A stretch of 64,000 nt of DNA, from positions 62,001 to 126,000 of the forward strand of contig NZ_JANUFF010000010.1 of NCBI RefSeq assembly GCF_024806495.1. Reading direction: 5' to 3'. The notes beneath the pieces are model-generated. The model saw only the letters and a list, made by a program, of their open reading frames with translations, searched no databases and was not told the origin of the DNA. This stretch comes from Chryseobacterium sp. JUb7. Lineage in GTDB: Bacteria; Bacteroidota; Bacteroidia; Flavobacteriales; Weeksellaceae. How positions within the stretch are numbered: the stretch's first letter is position 1; every line of letters starts with the position of its first letter. The position numbers and the translations under genes were made by a program. Positions 1 through 9,280 of the stretch are shown here, one piece after another.

Positions 1-1460
1 TGAAGTTTCGAGTGTTTTTTACTGTATAGGAAATAGATAATGAAACCTAAAATCAGCCAAATGAAAGAATACAATTTTGCTTCATGGCTTAAGTTAAAAA
101 TCAGATATACATTGATTGCAATACCTAAACAAGCTACCAAAGGTAAAGCCGGTACTTTAAAGTTTCTCTGTAAATTCGGTTCTCTTACTCTCAATACCCA
201 AACTGCGACACATACCATTGTAAATGCGAACAATGTTCCGAAGCTCGTCATGTGAGCCAGATCATTAATTGGCGTCAGAGAAGCAATAGTTGCAATGACA
301 ACTGACAAGATAAGAAGGTTTTTAGTAGGAACTCCAGTTTTAGGATTTACTTTTGAGAAAGTTGCAGGAATTAATCCGTCTTTAGACATTCCAAGGAAAA
401 TTCTTGACTGTCCCATAATCATTACCATTAATACTGAAATCAAACCTACTGTTGCAGCAATCGTAATAATATATCCGGCCCAAGCCTGCCCTGCAATATC
501 AAATGCATAAGCTACAGGCGCTTTGATAGCATCAGGATATTTTCCCAGCGGATTGAAATCTGTATAATGCATCATTCCCGTTAAAACAAGAGATACCAGA
601 ATATATAAAAGCGTACAGATCACCAATGAAGTGATAATCGCAAAAGGCACGTCTTTTTTAGGATTAATAGCTTCTCCGGCCTGCGTAGACACGGCATCAA
701 AACCTACATAAGCAAAGAAAATTGCAGATGCGCCCGCTACAACTCCACCAAAACCGTAAGCAGAGTGAGAAACTCCGTTTTCTGTTATAATAGTAGGATC
801 CGGAATGAAGGGAGTCCAGTTGGCAGGATTTATAAAGAAAGCTCCTGCAATAATTACAAAAATAATCGCTGAAACTTTAAGCATTACAATGAAATTATTG
901 GCTTTAGCAGCTCCTTTTGTTCCTCTCACTAAGATAGAAATCACAAAGAAAACAATCAAAAATGCGGGTAAATTCATTGAGAATCCTGAGTTTCCTGCTG
1001 CCAGATACGTTTGTGGATCTGTCGTAAGATATGCCGGTAAGTGGAGACCAAACATCTTGAGGAGTTTACTGAAATACCCTGACCAGGAGACGGCGACCGT
1101 CATCGATCCCATTGCGTATTCCAAAATCAATCCCCAACCTATAATCCAGGCAAAAATTTCTCCTACAGTACCATATGCATATGCATACGCAGAACCTTCC
1201 ACAGGAAGAATAGAAGCAAACTCTGCATAACACAAAGCTGCAAACACACACGCAATCCCAGCAATTACAAACGACAAAGCCAATGCAGGACCTGCATTAT
1301 AATAAGCTCCCGTTCCTGTAAGTACAAAGATTCCGCCACCAATAATTGCTCCAATCCCAATAGCAGTAAGGCTCCATTTTCCTAAAACGCGTTTCAGCTG
1401 ACTCTTTTTGATATCGGCTTCATAGGCGCTCATTGGTTTTTTAACCCAAATTTTAGACAT
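1..1460 (-). CDS. APC-family amino acid permease (3' end beyond window)
   Basis: Reading the minus strand from the ATG at 1460 gives an open frame of 486 codons to the left edge with no stop. The protein begins MSKIWVKKPMSAYEADIKKS and soon shows the APC motif GIGAIIGGGIFVLTG. Many hydrophobic segments follow, including FFAYVGFDAVSTQAGEAINPKKD, typical of cationic amino acid transporters (CAT/YfnA type, about 12 membrane helices). The last visible residues follow the final hydrophobic segments, so only a short C-terminal tail should be missing. The family is an inner-membrane amino acid importer; the substrate cannot be read from sequence. It is divergent from pnuC and appears to be a single gene. 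Confidence 0.9.
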   Translation of the reverse strand, partial: MSKIWVKKPMSAYEADIKKSQLKRVLGKWSLTAIGIGAIIGGGIFVLTGTGAYYNAGPALALSFVIAGIACVFAALCYAEFASILPVEGSAYAYAYGTVGEIFAWIIGWGLILEYAMGSMTVAVSWSGYFSKLLKMFGLHLPAYLTTDPQTYLAAGNSGFSMNLPAFLIVFFVISILVRGTKGAAKANNFIVMLKVSAIIFVIIAGAFFINPANWTPFIPDPTIITENGVSHSAYGFGGVVAGASAIFFAYVGFDAVSTQAGEAINPKKDVPFAIITSLVICTLLYILVSLVLTGMMHYTDFNPLGKYPDAIKAPVAYAFDIAGQAWAGYIITIAATVGLISVLMVMIMGQSRIFLGMSKDGLIPATFSKVNPKTGVPTKNLLILSVVIATIASLTPINDLAHMTSFGTLFAFTMVCVAVWVLRVREPNLQRNFKVPALPLVACLGIAINVYLIFNLSHEAKLYSFIWLILGFIIYFLYSKKHSKL

Positions 1461-1612
1461 ATTTCTTTTTTATTTTAAGATTTACGAAAATATAAAAATT
1501 TTATAACTCTGAATGTTTATTGACAAACTTTCGTTATTTAATTTAAATACAAATGGTTAAAACCTTGATTTACATATTATTTAAATCATTTTAAAATATG
1601 TGATTTTTTGCG

Positions 1613-1620
1613 TATTTTTG
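1613..1620 (+). promoter_or_regulatory. TAnnTTTG -7 box before pnuC
   Basis: TATTTTTG matches the Bacteroidota -7 consensus TAnnTTTG and ends only 5 bases before the ATG at 1626. The transcript would therefore have almost no leader. No clear -33 TTG is visible. Confidence 0.4.
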
Positions 1621-1625
1621 ATCAC

Positions 1626-2297
1626 ATGAATTTATACGATCTCTTCGTAAAACCCTACGAAAACTACACTTCACTACAAATTCTCCTGGAAGCGTCCGGT
1701 ACATTCTTCGGAATTATCAGCGTCTATTTTTCAATTAAAAAAAATATTTGGGTCTACCCTACCGGAATCATTTCTACATTGATTTATGTATATATTCTTT
1801 TCAATTTTGGATTATTGGGAGATTGTATGATCAATGTATATTATACGGTAATGAGTATTTATGGCTGGGTTTTATGGTCTAAAAATTCAAAAGATCATAT
1901 TCATGTAGAGGTTTCCTGGGCTACAAAAAAAGAATGGATCTATGGAAGTCTTCTTTTTATATTAAGTCTCATCATCGTTACGGTTATCTATTATTACAAA
2001 CCATATATTGACAACAAATTTTCAATGGCAGGAGCAAACCTCGGGCTTTACCATCTTGACTGGGGAAACTGGCTGGATGTTATCACCACTTCAATATTTT
2101 TAGTCGGCATGTGGTTTATGGCTAAACAGCGCATTGAGAACTGGATTTTCTGGATCATCGGAGATTTTATTTGCATGCCTATGATGATTTATAAGGGTCT
2201 TGGAATCACTTCGGTTCAATATTTGGTATTTACTATAATGGCGGTCTTAGGATACGTCACCTGGAAAAAAAGTTATAAAGAAAAAAAATTACAATAA
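1626..2297 (+). CDS. pnuC: Nicotinamide riboside transporter PnuC
   Basis: The 223-residue membrane protein has the PnuC pattern: an N-terminal LEASGTFFGIISVYFSIKKN, then YPTGIISTLIYVYILF, YTVMSIYGWVLW and a C-terminal WIIGDFICMPMMIYKGLGITSVQY. PnuC proteins are SWEET-fold facilitators (about 7 helices) that import nicotinamide riboside for NAD synthesis. A longer frame begins at a TTG at 1608, but that codon sits inside or before the probable -7 box, so the ATG at 1626 is preferred. The next gene starts 5 bases after the stop, suggesting cotranscription. Confidence 0.9.
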   Translation: MNLYDLFVKPYENYTSLQILLEASGTFFGIISVYFSIKKNIWVYPTGIISTLIYVYILFNFGLLGDCMINVYYTVMSIYGWVLWSKNSKDHIHVEVSWATKKEWIYGSLLFILSLIIVTVIYYYKPYIDNKFSMAGANLGLYHLDWGNWLDVITTSIFLVGMWFMAKQRIENWIFWIIGDFICMPMMIYKGLGITSVQYLVFTIMAVLGYVTWKKSYKEKKLQ

Positions 2298-2302
2298 AAG
2301 TC

Positions 2303-2959
2303 ATGAAAAATTTATTTAAAATAGCATTCAGTATCTTTACTCTGGCCAGTTTAACATCTTGTGCTGTTTATTCAGACGGATATGCAGGCGGAGGATATGG
2401 AGATCCTTATTATGATAACGGAAATTATTATGCACCTCAGGGATATTACGGAGGAGGCGGATATTATGGAAATGACGGATACTATTATAGAAATGATGTT
2501 AACTATTACTATGACAGTGGCGTTCCTTACTATTATCAAAATTATAATAATTCCAGAAGGAAAGTGTATGTTGAAAGAAGATCCGGTTCTAATAACGGAA
2601 CTTCAACACAGAGACCGAACAACGGGTTCAGAGGAAATCCTACAGGAAACGGTTTTAATAATAACAGAAATAACAACAACGGAAGTTTCCGAAACTCGAA
2701 TTCCAACAACAGCAATTCGGGAGGATTCAGAAATCAACAGCAGAATAACAATAACCAAAGGCAAAACAATAACAGTGGCTTCAGAACCAGTCAGCCACAG
2801 AATAATCAGCAACCTGCCAACAGCGGTTTCAGAAACAACACTCCTGCTCCGAGTAACAACAACAGCAACAGTGGTTTCAGAGATAACTCAAGCAGCAGCC
2901 AACAGAATAACACTCAACAGAATACCAATTCTACGAGAAGCGGAGGCGGATTTAGATAA
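2303..2959 (+). CDS. Gly/Tyr- and Asn/Gln-rich lipoprotein with GFR repeats
   Basis: A lipoprotein signal (hydrophobic stretch ending LTSC, Cys at about residue 20) is followed by a Gly/Tyr-rich segment (GGGYGDPYYDNGNYY...) to about residue 75. A short basic stretch (SRRKVYVERRSGS) comes next, then an Asn/Gln/Ser-rich tail. The tail carries seven spaced copies of a (S/N)GFR or SFR unit, the last at the C terminus (GGGFR). I do not recognise a named family. The composition suggests a low-complexity, possibly surface-exposed or envelope-associated polypeptide. It lies 5 bases after pnuC and is followed by a hairpin terminator. An open frame in another phase is a by-product of the repetitive codons. 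Confidence 0.75.
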   Translation: MKNLFKIAFSIFTLASLTSCAVYSDGYAGGGYGDPYYDNGNYYAPQGYYGGGGYYGNDGYYYRNDVNYYYDSGVPYYYQNYNNSRRKVYVERRSGSNNGTSTQRPNNGFRGNPTGNGFNNNRNNNNGSFRNSNSNNSNSGGFRNQQQNNNNQRQNNNSGFRTSQPQNNQQPANSGFRNNTPAPSNNNSNSGFRDNSSSSQQNNTQQNTNSTRSGGGFR

Positions 2960-2977
2960 AACGATTATAAATAAGGA

Positions 2978-3006
2978 AACGAGCAGTAAACACTGTTCGT
3001 TTTTTC
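2978..3006 (+). terminator. Rho-independent terminator after the lipoprotein
   Basis: Ten-base arms AACGAGCAGT and ACTGTTCGTT (one G-T wobble) with an AAAC loop are followed by a T-run. Confidence 0.75.
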
Positions 3007-3019
3007 ATTTTAAATATAT

Positions 3020-3027
3020 TAATTTTG
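3020..3027 (+). promoter_or_regulatory. TAnnTTTG -7 box before dapF
   Basis: TAATTTTG lies 27 bases before the ATG at 3055 and directly after the preceding terminator. This supports a new transcription unit and the ATG at 3055 rather than the upstream TTG at 3025, which overlaps the box. Confidence 0.5.
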
Positions 3028-3054
3028 CTTGTTTATTTTAAGACAAAAAAAAAT

Positions 3055-3822
3055 ATGGATTTTTATAAATATCAGGGTACCGGAAACGATTTTGTAATGA
3101 TAGACAATCGTTCCGGAGAATGGAATGATCTTTCAATTGCCAATATTCAGAAATTATGTGACCGCCGTTTCGGAATTGGCGCAGACGGGCTTATTAAAAT
3201 CAATGCTGCAGAAGGGTTTGATTTTGAAGTTGATTATTACAATTCTGATGGCTCTAAAAGCTTTTGCGGAAATGGAGCGCGCTGCTCAGTGGCTTTTGCG
3301 TTTTTTCTGGACATTTTTGAAGGCAAATGTAAATTCATCGCCATCGATGGTGAGCACGATGCTGAAATACATAACGGCATTGTAAAATTAAAAATGAGTG
3401 ATGTCCCTGCCATCTCAAAAGACGGAGAAGATACGGTCATGAATACCGGATCTCCCCACTATGTAAAATATGTAGAGGATATCGTAAACTACAAAGTATT
3501 TGCAGAGGGAAACAGCATCAGAAACTCTGAAAATTATAAAAAAGAAGGCATCAATGTCAATTTTGTAGAAAAAGTTTCAGATGATGAAATTTTCGTAAGA
3601 ACCTATGAGCGAGGTGTTGAGGATGAAACTTACAGTTGTGGAACAGGAGTTACAGCCGCTGCTTTAACTTTTCTACAAAATAACAATCTAATCTCTGTAA
3701 AAGTTAAAACTTTAGGAGGTAACCTTGAAGTGCACGCAGAAAAAAATGGCGATTCTTTTCAGAATATCTGGTTGGAAGGTCCTGCAAAGCAAGTTTTCAA
3801 AGGTAAGGTTGACTTATTTTAA
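3055..3822 (+). CDS. dapF: Diaminopimelate epimerase
   Basis: The 256-residue protein interconverts LL- and meso-diaminopimelate in lysine and peptidoglycan synthesis. The N-terminal motif YQGTGNDFVMID is diagnostic. The two catalytic cysteines are in SFCGNGARC (Cys71) and ETYSCGTGVTAA (Cys195), both intact. Length is close to the family norm of about 260-275. A longer frame starts at a TTG at 3025, but the ATG at 3055 aligns with the family start. mltG follows 28 bases later, so the two may be cotranscribed as a small cell-wall unit. Confidence 0.95.
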   Translation: MDFYKYQGTGNDFVMIDNRSGEWNDLSIANIQKLCDRRFGIGADGLIKINAAEGFDFEVDYYNSDGSKSFCGNGARCSVAFAFFLDIFEGKCKFIAIDGEHDAEIHNGIVKLKMSDVPAISKDGEDTVMNTGSPHYVKYVEDIVNYKVFAEGNSIRNSENYKKEGINVNFVEKVSDDEIFVRTYERGVEDETYSCGTGVTAAALTFLQNNNLISVKVKTLGGNLEVHAEKNGDSFQNIWLEGPAKQVFKGKVDLF

Positions 3823-3850
3823 ACAATAACTTTTAATCCCCTTATTAATA

Positions 3851-4876
3851 ATGAAAAAAGCAATTCTCATTATTATTCTGCTCATTATTGTAGTGGCAGG
3901 ATTTTTTGGCTTGAGATTTTATAAAACATATTACGGCAGTAACGTAGAAAAAGACGGATATGTTTTAATTCCTCACAAAGCCAATTTTAAGCAGATATTG
4001 GATTCTGCTGGAAAATATATAGATAATAAAGAATCTTTTGAAAAAGTAGCTAAAGAAAAAGATCTTGAAAAATATTTTAAAGCCGGGCGCTATTATTTTC
4101 AAAAAGGAATGGGTAACTCCAGCCTTGTGAATATGATTAAAGCCGGAAATCAGACTGAAAACAGCTTCAGAATTGGTGATTTTGGAGATATCTATCAAAT
4201 GATAGGGAAAGTGACAAAAAAAACGGAACTGGATTCTTTGAAATTTGTTGACGATCTTAATACCATTGCCACTGAAAAAGGATTGAGTAATGCGGAAGAA
4301 TTAAAAAAATATTTTTTCATCGATACGTATAACTTTTTCTGGACAGTCACTCCTAAAGAGTTCTTTAAAAAATTTGAAGGTCAGTATAATGACTTTTGGA
4401 ACACTGAAAGAAAAGCTGAAGAACAGAAGTCGGGTTTAACGAGAGATCAGATTTATGCACTGGCATCTATTGTTTATAAGGAATCTGGTGGTAAGAAGGA
4501 TGAAATGAGAACGATTGCCGGGTTGTATCTGAACCGTTACAGAAAAGGTATGAAACTGCAGTCAGATCCTACCGTAATTTATGCGATTAATAAGCAGACC
4601 AACTTTAAAGACCAGATCAAAAGAGTTCTTTATAAACATTTATCTACACCATCGCCATACAATACGTATGCGAATGCAGGAATTCCTCCGGGACCGATCT
4701 GTATTGTAGATAAAAATTCTGTGGATGCTGTTTTGAATGCAGAAAGCAACAGCTATATTTTTATGTGTGCTGATCCTGCAAGATTCGGTTATCACAAGTT
4801 TACAGCGAGCGCTGAAGAGCATGCCATCAATGCAAAAGCTTATCAGGACTGGCTGAATTCAAAAAATATAAAGTAA
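3851..4876 (+). CDS. mltG: Endolytic transglycosylase MltG (YceG-like)
   Basis: The 341-residue protein has one N-terminal membrane anchor (residues 4-22), a LysM-like/central region and the MltG catalytic domain. The catalytic Glu is in ASIVYKESGG (Glu211), followed by the family motif AGLYLNRYRKGMKLQSDPTVIYA and the C-terminal PSPYNTYANAGIPPGPI. MltG cleaves nascent glycan strands and sets their length from the outer face of the inner membrane. The gene lies just downstream of dapF. Confidence 0.92.
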   Translation: MKKAILIIILLIIVVAGFFGLRFYKTYYGSNVEKDGYVLIPHKANFKQILDSAGKYIDNKESFEKVAKEKDLEKYFKAGRYYFQKGMGNSSLVNMIKAGNQTENSFRIGDFGDIYQMIGKVTKKTELDSLKFVDDLNTIATEKGLSNAEELKKYFFIDTYNFFWTVTPKEFFKKFEGQYNDFWNTERKAEEQKSGLTRDQIYALASIVYKESGGKKDEMRTIAGLYLNRYRKGMKLQSDPTVIYAINKQTNFKDQIKRVLYKHLSTPSPYNTYANAGIPPGPICIVDKNSVDAVLNAESNSYIFMCADPARFGYHKFTASAEEHAINAKAYQDWLNSKNIK

Positions 4877-5048
4877 GAAATAAATTTAACTTTATTTTAA
4901 CAAAATGACAATTAACATTTAGAAGAGAAACACGACATATACATTTACAAATAATAAACTAATTATAATATTTCGGGATATTAACCCTTTAACATTTTCG
5001 CAATATTAGGAGAAATATTTTCACGATTTTACACAACAAAATAACCTT

Positions 5049-7619
5049 ATGAACCAGACGGAAATTATCAACATTTTCACAAAAAAAGCCTTGGGACTTA
5101 CTTTTGTTCTTTCAGCAGCAGCGTTTGCTTTTGCTCAGGAGAAAGTAAATGTTTCAGGAACCGTTGTTAATGACAGCAGCCAAACGGTCCCTTATGCTTC
5201 TGTTACCTTTACAAACAAGGAAAATAAAGCATTAAGTGACGCTGCACTTGCAGATGAAAAAGGGCAATACAAACTTGATTTAGTACCCGGAATTTATGAC
5301 GTAACGATCGAAGCGGTGGGCTACAAAAAAAGTTTAGTCAATAAACAAATTACCGCTCCCGGAAATATTGGTGTATTAACGATTGAGCCTGACGAAAAAG
5401 CCAATCTTACGGCACCTAAAGATCAAAAAACTCAGGAAATTCAGGGAATTGTACTTACTGCAACTTCCACAAAACCTTATAAAGTAGAACTTGATAAAAG
5501 AACCTACGACCCTTCACAGGATATTGTAAGTAAAGGAGGAAATCTTCAGGATGTACTTTCCAATGTACCTTCAGTTTCTGTAGATACAGACGGAACAGTA
5601 TCCATGAGAGGAAGCTCGAATGTAAGATTTTTAATTAATGGTAAACCTTCTGCCCTTTTGGGTATTGATGACGGCGCCAATGCATTGCAAAGTATTCCGG
5701 CTGATCAGATCGAGAAAATTGAGGTAATTACCAATCCTTCTTCAAAATTTGAAGCATCAGGTACTGCAGGTATTTTAAATATTATTTTAAAAAAGAGCAA
5801 AAAAACAGGGTTTAACGGTAGTGTTATAGGAACTTTAGGATATCTTCCTCAAACCAATTTAAATGCTAATCTAAACTGGAGAAAAGGTAATGTCACATGG
5901 TTTCTAAACGGTGGCGGTGGTTATAGAGAATCGAAAAACACCAATAGAAATGACGATTATTTTAACAATGCTATAGTAAAAGATGATTTGGTACAAAGAA
6001 ATACTGACTCTGAAACTAAAAGTAAAAATAACAACTATAATGCTTCTGCCGGAATAGTATATGACATTACTGATAAAACATCGGTAAATGCATCCGGAAC
6101 TGTCAGAACATTCGACAGTGAAAACTTTGGTAATATTAATTATAGCTATACTCCATTAACAGATCCTTTCTATACATCAAACAGAAGAACGTTTGGTACA
6201 AATAATAATCTTGCTTTTCAGGGGGATTTCGGTTTAGATCATAAATTTGATGATAAAGGACAAAATTTATCTTTATCACTAAGTTTACAAAGAAGCCGAT
6301 CATACAACGACACCAATATTGATGATACAATTGATAATTTGAAAAATATTATTAATCAAAATACCATCAACAGATCTGTTATTGGTAAAGTAGATTATGA
6401 GTTGCCTATTGGTGAAAATTCAAAATTAGAAGCAGGATATAGAATTGATATCAATACGAATGATTACAGTAATGATGTTCTGGAGAGCACTGCAACAAAG
6501 CCTTTGGATTTCCTTAAGCCATATACTTATGATGCAACATACAAAGAAACTTTCAATGCTTTTTATTTACAATTCAAAAGTAAAATCGGAAAACTAGGCT
6601 ATCAGGTAGGTTTAAGAGATGAGCTATCAAATGTAGATATTAATTATGTAAGTCTTGATCCTAAGCAAAATTCAGTTATCACGACAAAAAATTACAACAA
6701 TCTTTTCCCTAGCGTTTATTTAAGCTATGAAATAGCAAAGGACAATCAGTTTTTGTTAAACTATACCAGAAGAATTGACCGACCAAGATCATTCTTTATG
6801 ATTCCTAACCCTAATTATAGTGATAATCAAAATATCTTTGACGGGAATATAAACTTAAATCCTTCTTACGTTGACTCTTTTGAATTTGGCTACAGTATTT
6901 CCAAAAAGAAATTTACGCTAAATCCAACATTATACTACAGACATCAGACTGATGATACAAAAATGTTGGTATACAATAAATTAGCTGAAGATGAAAATGG
7001 AAACCCAATAGTTCCTCAACGTATTGAATCACATACCAGACCTATTAATTTAGGAACAGACGATCGTTTTGGTTTAGACCTAAACTTCAACTGGGATGCA
7101 ACAAGTTGGTTAAAATTCTTAGGAAACGTAGACTTATTTGGCTACAACACCAAAGGCAGTACAATGTATGATACCTTTGATGAAACCGGAAAACCTATCC
7201 AGGCAGTTGCTAATTTTGAAGGTAAAGGATTCTCAACAAGAGCAAGATTGTCTTCTACATTTAAGGTTGACAAAACATTTAGCTTCCAGCTACAAGGATT
7301 CTACAGAGGAGGACAAAAAACAGCTTATCAGGATAGAAAAGATATGTATGCCATCAACTTTGGGGCATCAAAAACAATCTGGAAAGGAAATGGAACTTTG
7401 GCTTTCAATGTTCAGGATATTTTCAACACCAGGGCTATGAGATCTACAACGTATACAGCAAACAGTGTAAGAGATTCTTATATGCAATGGCAGCCAAGAC
7501 AGTTCTCTGTTTCTTTAACCTACAGGTTCAAACAGGGAGAGAAAATAGAACAGCCCAAAAGGAAAAAAGACATCAACTCCAATGCTACAGGAGATGATCA
7601 GCAAGGTGGACCAATGTAA
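5049..7619 (+). CDS. Outer-membrane TonB-dependent receptor-type protein with carboxypeptidase-regulatory-like domain
   Basis: The 856-residue protein starts with a signal peptide ending near AFAFAQ. A carboxypeptidase-regulatory-like beta-sandwich follows (VNVSGTVVNDSSQTVPYASVTFTN, residues about 34-110), then a plug domain (LQDVLSNVPSVSVDTDGTVSMRGSSNVRFLINGKPSALLG, QSIPADQIEKIEVITNPSSKFEASGTAGILNIILKK) and a long beta-barrel of the OMP_b-brl_3 type. The C-terminal tail (residues after SLTYRFKQG) is hydrophilic and ends in GGPM. The family resides in the outer membrane; its ligand cannot be told from sequence. It stands alone and is followed by a strong hairpin. Confidence 0.88.
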   Translation: MNQTEIINIFTKKALGLTFVLSAAAFAFAQEKVNVSGTVVNDSSQTVPYASVTFTNKENKALSDAALADEKGQYKLDLVPGIYDVTIEAVGYKKSLVNKQITAPGNIGVLTIEPDEKANLTAPKDQKTQEIQGIVLTATSTKPYKVELDKRTYDPSQDIVSKGGNLQDVLSNVPSVSVDTDGTVSMRGSSNVRFLINGKPSALLGIDDGANALQSIPADQIEKIEVITNPSSKFEASGTAGILNIILKKSKKTGFNGSVIGTLGYLPQTNLNANLNWRKGNVTWFLNGGGGYRESKNTNRNDDYFNNAIVKDDLVQRNTDSETKSKNNNYNASAGIVYDITDKTSVNASGTVRTFDSENFGNINYSYTPLTDPFYTSNRRTFGTNNNLAFQGDFGLDHKFDDKGQNLSLSLSLQRSRSYNDTNIDDTIDNLKNIINQNTINRSVIGKVDYELPIGENSKLEAGYRIDINTNDYSNDVLESTATKPLDFLKPYTYDATYKETFNAFYLQFKSKIGKLGYQVGLRDELSNVDINYVSLDPKQNSVITTKNYNNLFPSVYLSYEIAKDNQFLLNYTRRIDRPRSFFMIPNPNYSDNQNIFDGNINLNPSYVDSFEFGYSISKKKFTLNPTLYYRHQTDDTKMLVYNKLAEDENGNPIVPQRIESHTRPINLGTDDRFGLDLNFNWDATSWLKFLGNVDLFGYNTKGSTMYDTFDETGKPIQAVANFEGKGFSTRARLSSTFKVDKTFSFQLQGFYRGGQKTAYQDRKDMYAINFGASKTIWKGNGTLAFNVQDIFNTRAMRSTTYTANSVRDSYMQWQPRQFSVSLTYRFKQGEKIEQPKRKKDINSNATGDDQQGGPM

Positions 7620-7636
7620 GTCGCCTTTATATAAAC

Positions 7637-7670
7637 AAAAATCCCGAAAATTAAATTTTCGGGATTTTTT
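7637..7670. terminator. Bidirectional terminator between receptor and cytidylyltransferase-like gene
   Basis: Perfect arms AAAATCCCGAAAATT / AATTTTCGGGATTTT around a one- to two-base centre, with T-runs on both strands, lie between convergent genes. Confidence 0.85.
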
Positions 7671-8122
7671 TATTTTACTTTTTCAACTCTTGAAGCTTTT
7701 TCCAATTCAGCTTCGTAAATTCTTTTTCTTAAATCACTGGAAGAAAATCTGTGATCTCTTTTGTTGTAAAAGATATCGATTCCTTTTTCTTCACAATATT
7801 TTTTTCCTGTAAAATCTCTGTCAAGATAATCATCACCAATGATTCTTACATCAATTACAAAAGATTTCAGGATATCCAAAAGATCTTCTTCCGTATAATA
7901 AGGAATGATCTCATCTACCGCATTGACAGCCTTAAGCTGAATATATCTTTCTACAATAGTCTGAGTAGGTTTATTCTTTGTAGGGCGATCATGAGAGGGG
8001 TCAATCTGTAAACCTACGATAAGATAGTCACAAACGGTCTTAGCTTCTTCCAACATTTTAATATGACCGGCATGAAGCAAGTCAAACGAAGAAAATGTAA
8101 TGCCAATTCTTTCTGTTTTCAT
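7670..8122 (-). CDS. Cytidylyltransferase-like nucleotidyltransferase
   Basis: The 150-residue protein has the nucleotidyltransferase fold: ITFSSFDLLHAGHIKML holds the HxGH motif (His17-Gly19-His20 region). RFSSSDLRKRI near the C terminus takes the place of the family's RTxGISTT/S motif. It resembles the glycerol-3-phosphate cytidylyltransferase (TagD) and ADP-heptose-type group and would activate a phospho-sugar or polyol with CTP or ATP. The exact substrate is unknown. It is the last gene of a minus-strand group with galE and a DegT-type aminotransferase, which suggests a role in surface glycan precursors. Confidence 0.8.
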   Translation of the reverse strand: MKTERIGITFSSFDLLHAGHIKMLEEAKTVCDYLIVGLQIDPSHDRPTKNKPTQTIVERYIQLKAVNAVDEIIPYYTEEDLLDILKSFVIDVRIIGDDYLDRDFTGKKYCEEKGIDIFYNKRDHRFSSSDLRKRIYEAELEKASRVEKVK

Positions 8123-8237
8123 ATATGCATTTTGTTAAAATATCATCGAAATTATACTTTATTACTGAAAAAACGATGATGATGGGAAAATATTTTTAGT
8201 TATTTTTATAATTTGATTAAATTATTTTTGTCAATTT

Positions 8238-9260
8238 TCAAGCATTTCTTGATTCCAAATACTTCTGCCATTTCCAGACGGTCCCTAAAGCTTCTTCTAA
8301 TGAAGTTTCAGACTTCCAGTCTAGTTCTTTTTCAGCTTTGGCAGGATTGGCATACGCAATCGTAACATCACCTTCTCTTCTCGGGCATATCTGATAAGGA
8401 ACTTCTACATCATTTGCTACTTCAAAAGCTTTTACCACTTCCAAAACAGATGATCCTTTTCCTGTTCCTAAATTATAGGTATCAATTACGGCCTCCTGTA
8501 CTGGGTCATTCATTAACTTTTGTAAAGCAGCCACATGAGCTTTTGCCAAATCTACCACATAAATATAATCACGAACTGCCGTTCCGTCTTCTGTAGGATA
8601 ATCATCTCCCCAGATGCTTAATTTTTCACGAACGCCGGCAGCTGTCTGCATGACGTAAGGTACCAAATTATTCGGAATTCCAATCGGCAGTTCTCCCAAT
8701 TTCGTTGATGGATGCGCTCCAATAGGGTTAAAATATCTCAACAAAGAAATCTTTCTGTGATAAGCCTTTGCAAAATCAATTAAGATCTCTTCACCCATCT
8801 GCTTTGTTTTTCCGTAAACGCTTTCCGGCATTTTTAGCGGTGTATTTTCATCAATGGGCATTTGATCCGCCTGTCCGTAAACCGTACAGGATGAACTGAA
8901 AATGAAATTTGAAATTTCTCTTTCTTTAAATTCCTGCAAAATATTAATTAATGAAAATAAATTATTCTCATAATAATCTACCGGTTTTATCTGGCTCTCT
9001 CCTACTGCTTTCGAGGCAGCAAAATTGATACAGCCATCAATTTGATGAGCATCAAAAACCTGTGTAAGAAGCTCTCTTCTCTTTAAATCGAAAGGATAAA
9101 AAACAGGCTTTTTTCCTGTAATTTCCTCAATATTTTTTAAAATAAACCTCTCCGAGTTGGACAGATCATCTACTATAACAACTTCAAAATTGCTATTCAA
9201 AAGTTCAACCACCGTGTGCGAACCAATATATCCAAGACCTCCTGTTACAAGTATTGCCAT
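8238..9260 (-). CDS. galE: UDP-glucose 4-epimerase
   Basis: The 340-residue extended short-chain dehydrogenase has the NAD-binding motif GGLGYIGSH (residues 7-15), the catalytic Ser at about 124 in FSSSCTVYG, and Tyr149-x-x-x-Lys153 in SVYGKTK. GalE interconverts UDP-glucose and UDP-galactose. Length equals the family norm. It lies 20 bases downstream of a small membrane protein gene and is part of the sugar-nucleotide group at 7.7-10.9 kb. Confidence 0.93.
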   Translation of the reverse strand: MAILVTGGLGYIGSHTVVELLNSNFEVVIVDDLSNSERFILKNIEEITGKKPVFYPFDLKRRELLTQVFDAHQIDGCINFAASKAVGESQIKPVDYYENNLFSLINILQEFKEREISNFIFSSSCTVYGQADQMPIDENTPLKMPESVYGKTKQMGEEILIDFAKAYHRKISLLRYFNPIGAHPSTKLGELPIGIPNNLVPYVMQTAAGVREKLSIWGDDYPTEDGTAVRDYIYVVDLAKAHVAALQKLMNDPVQEAVIDTYNLGTGKGSSVLEVVKAFEVANDVEVPYQICPRREGDVTIAYANPAKAEKELDWKSETSLEEALGTVWKWQKYLESRNA

Positions 9261-9280
9261 TGTTTTAGTAATTGTTTTTT

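Noticed and set aside
2361-3041. 226-codon ORF over the GFR-repeat lipoprotein
   Set aside because: It is an out-of-frame shadow produced by repetitive AAT/AAC/GGA codons; the lipoprotein frame has a proper signal and lipobox.
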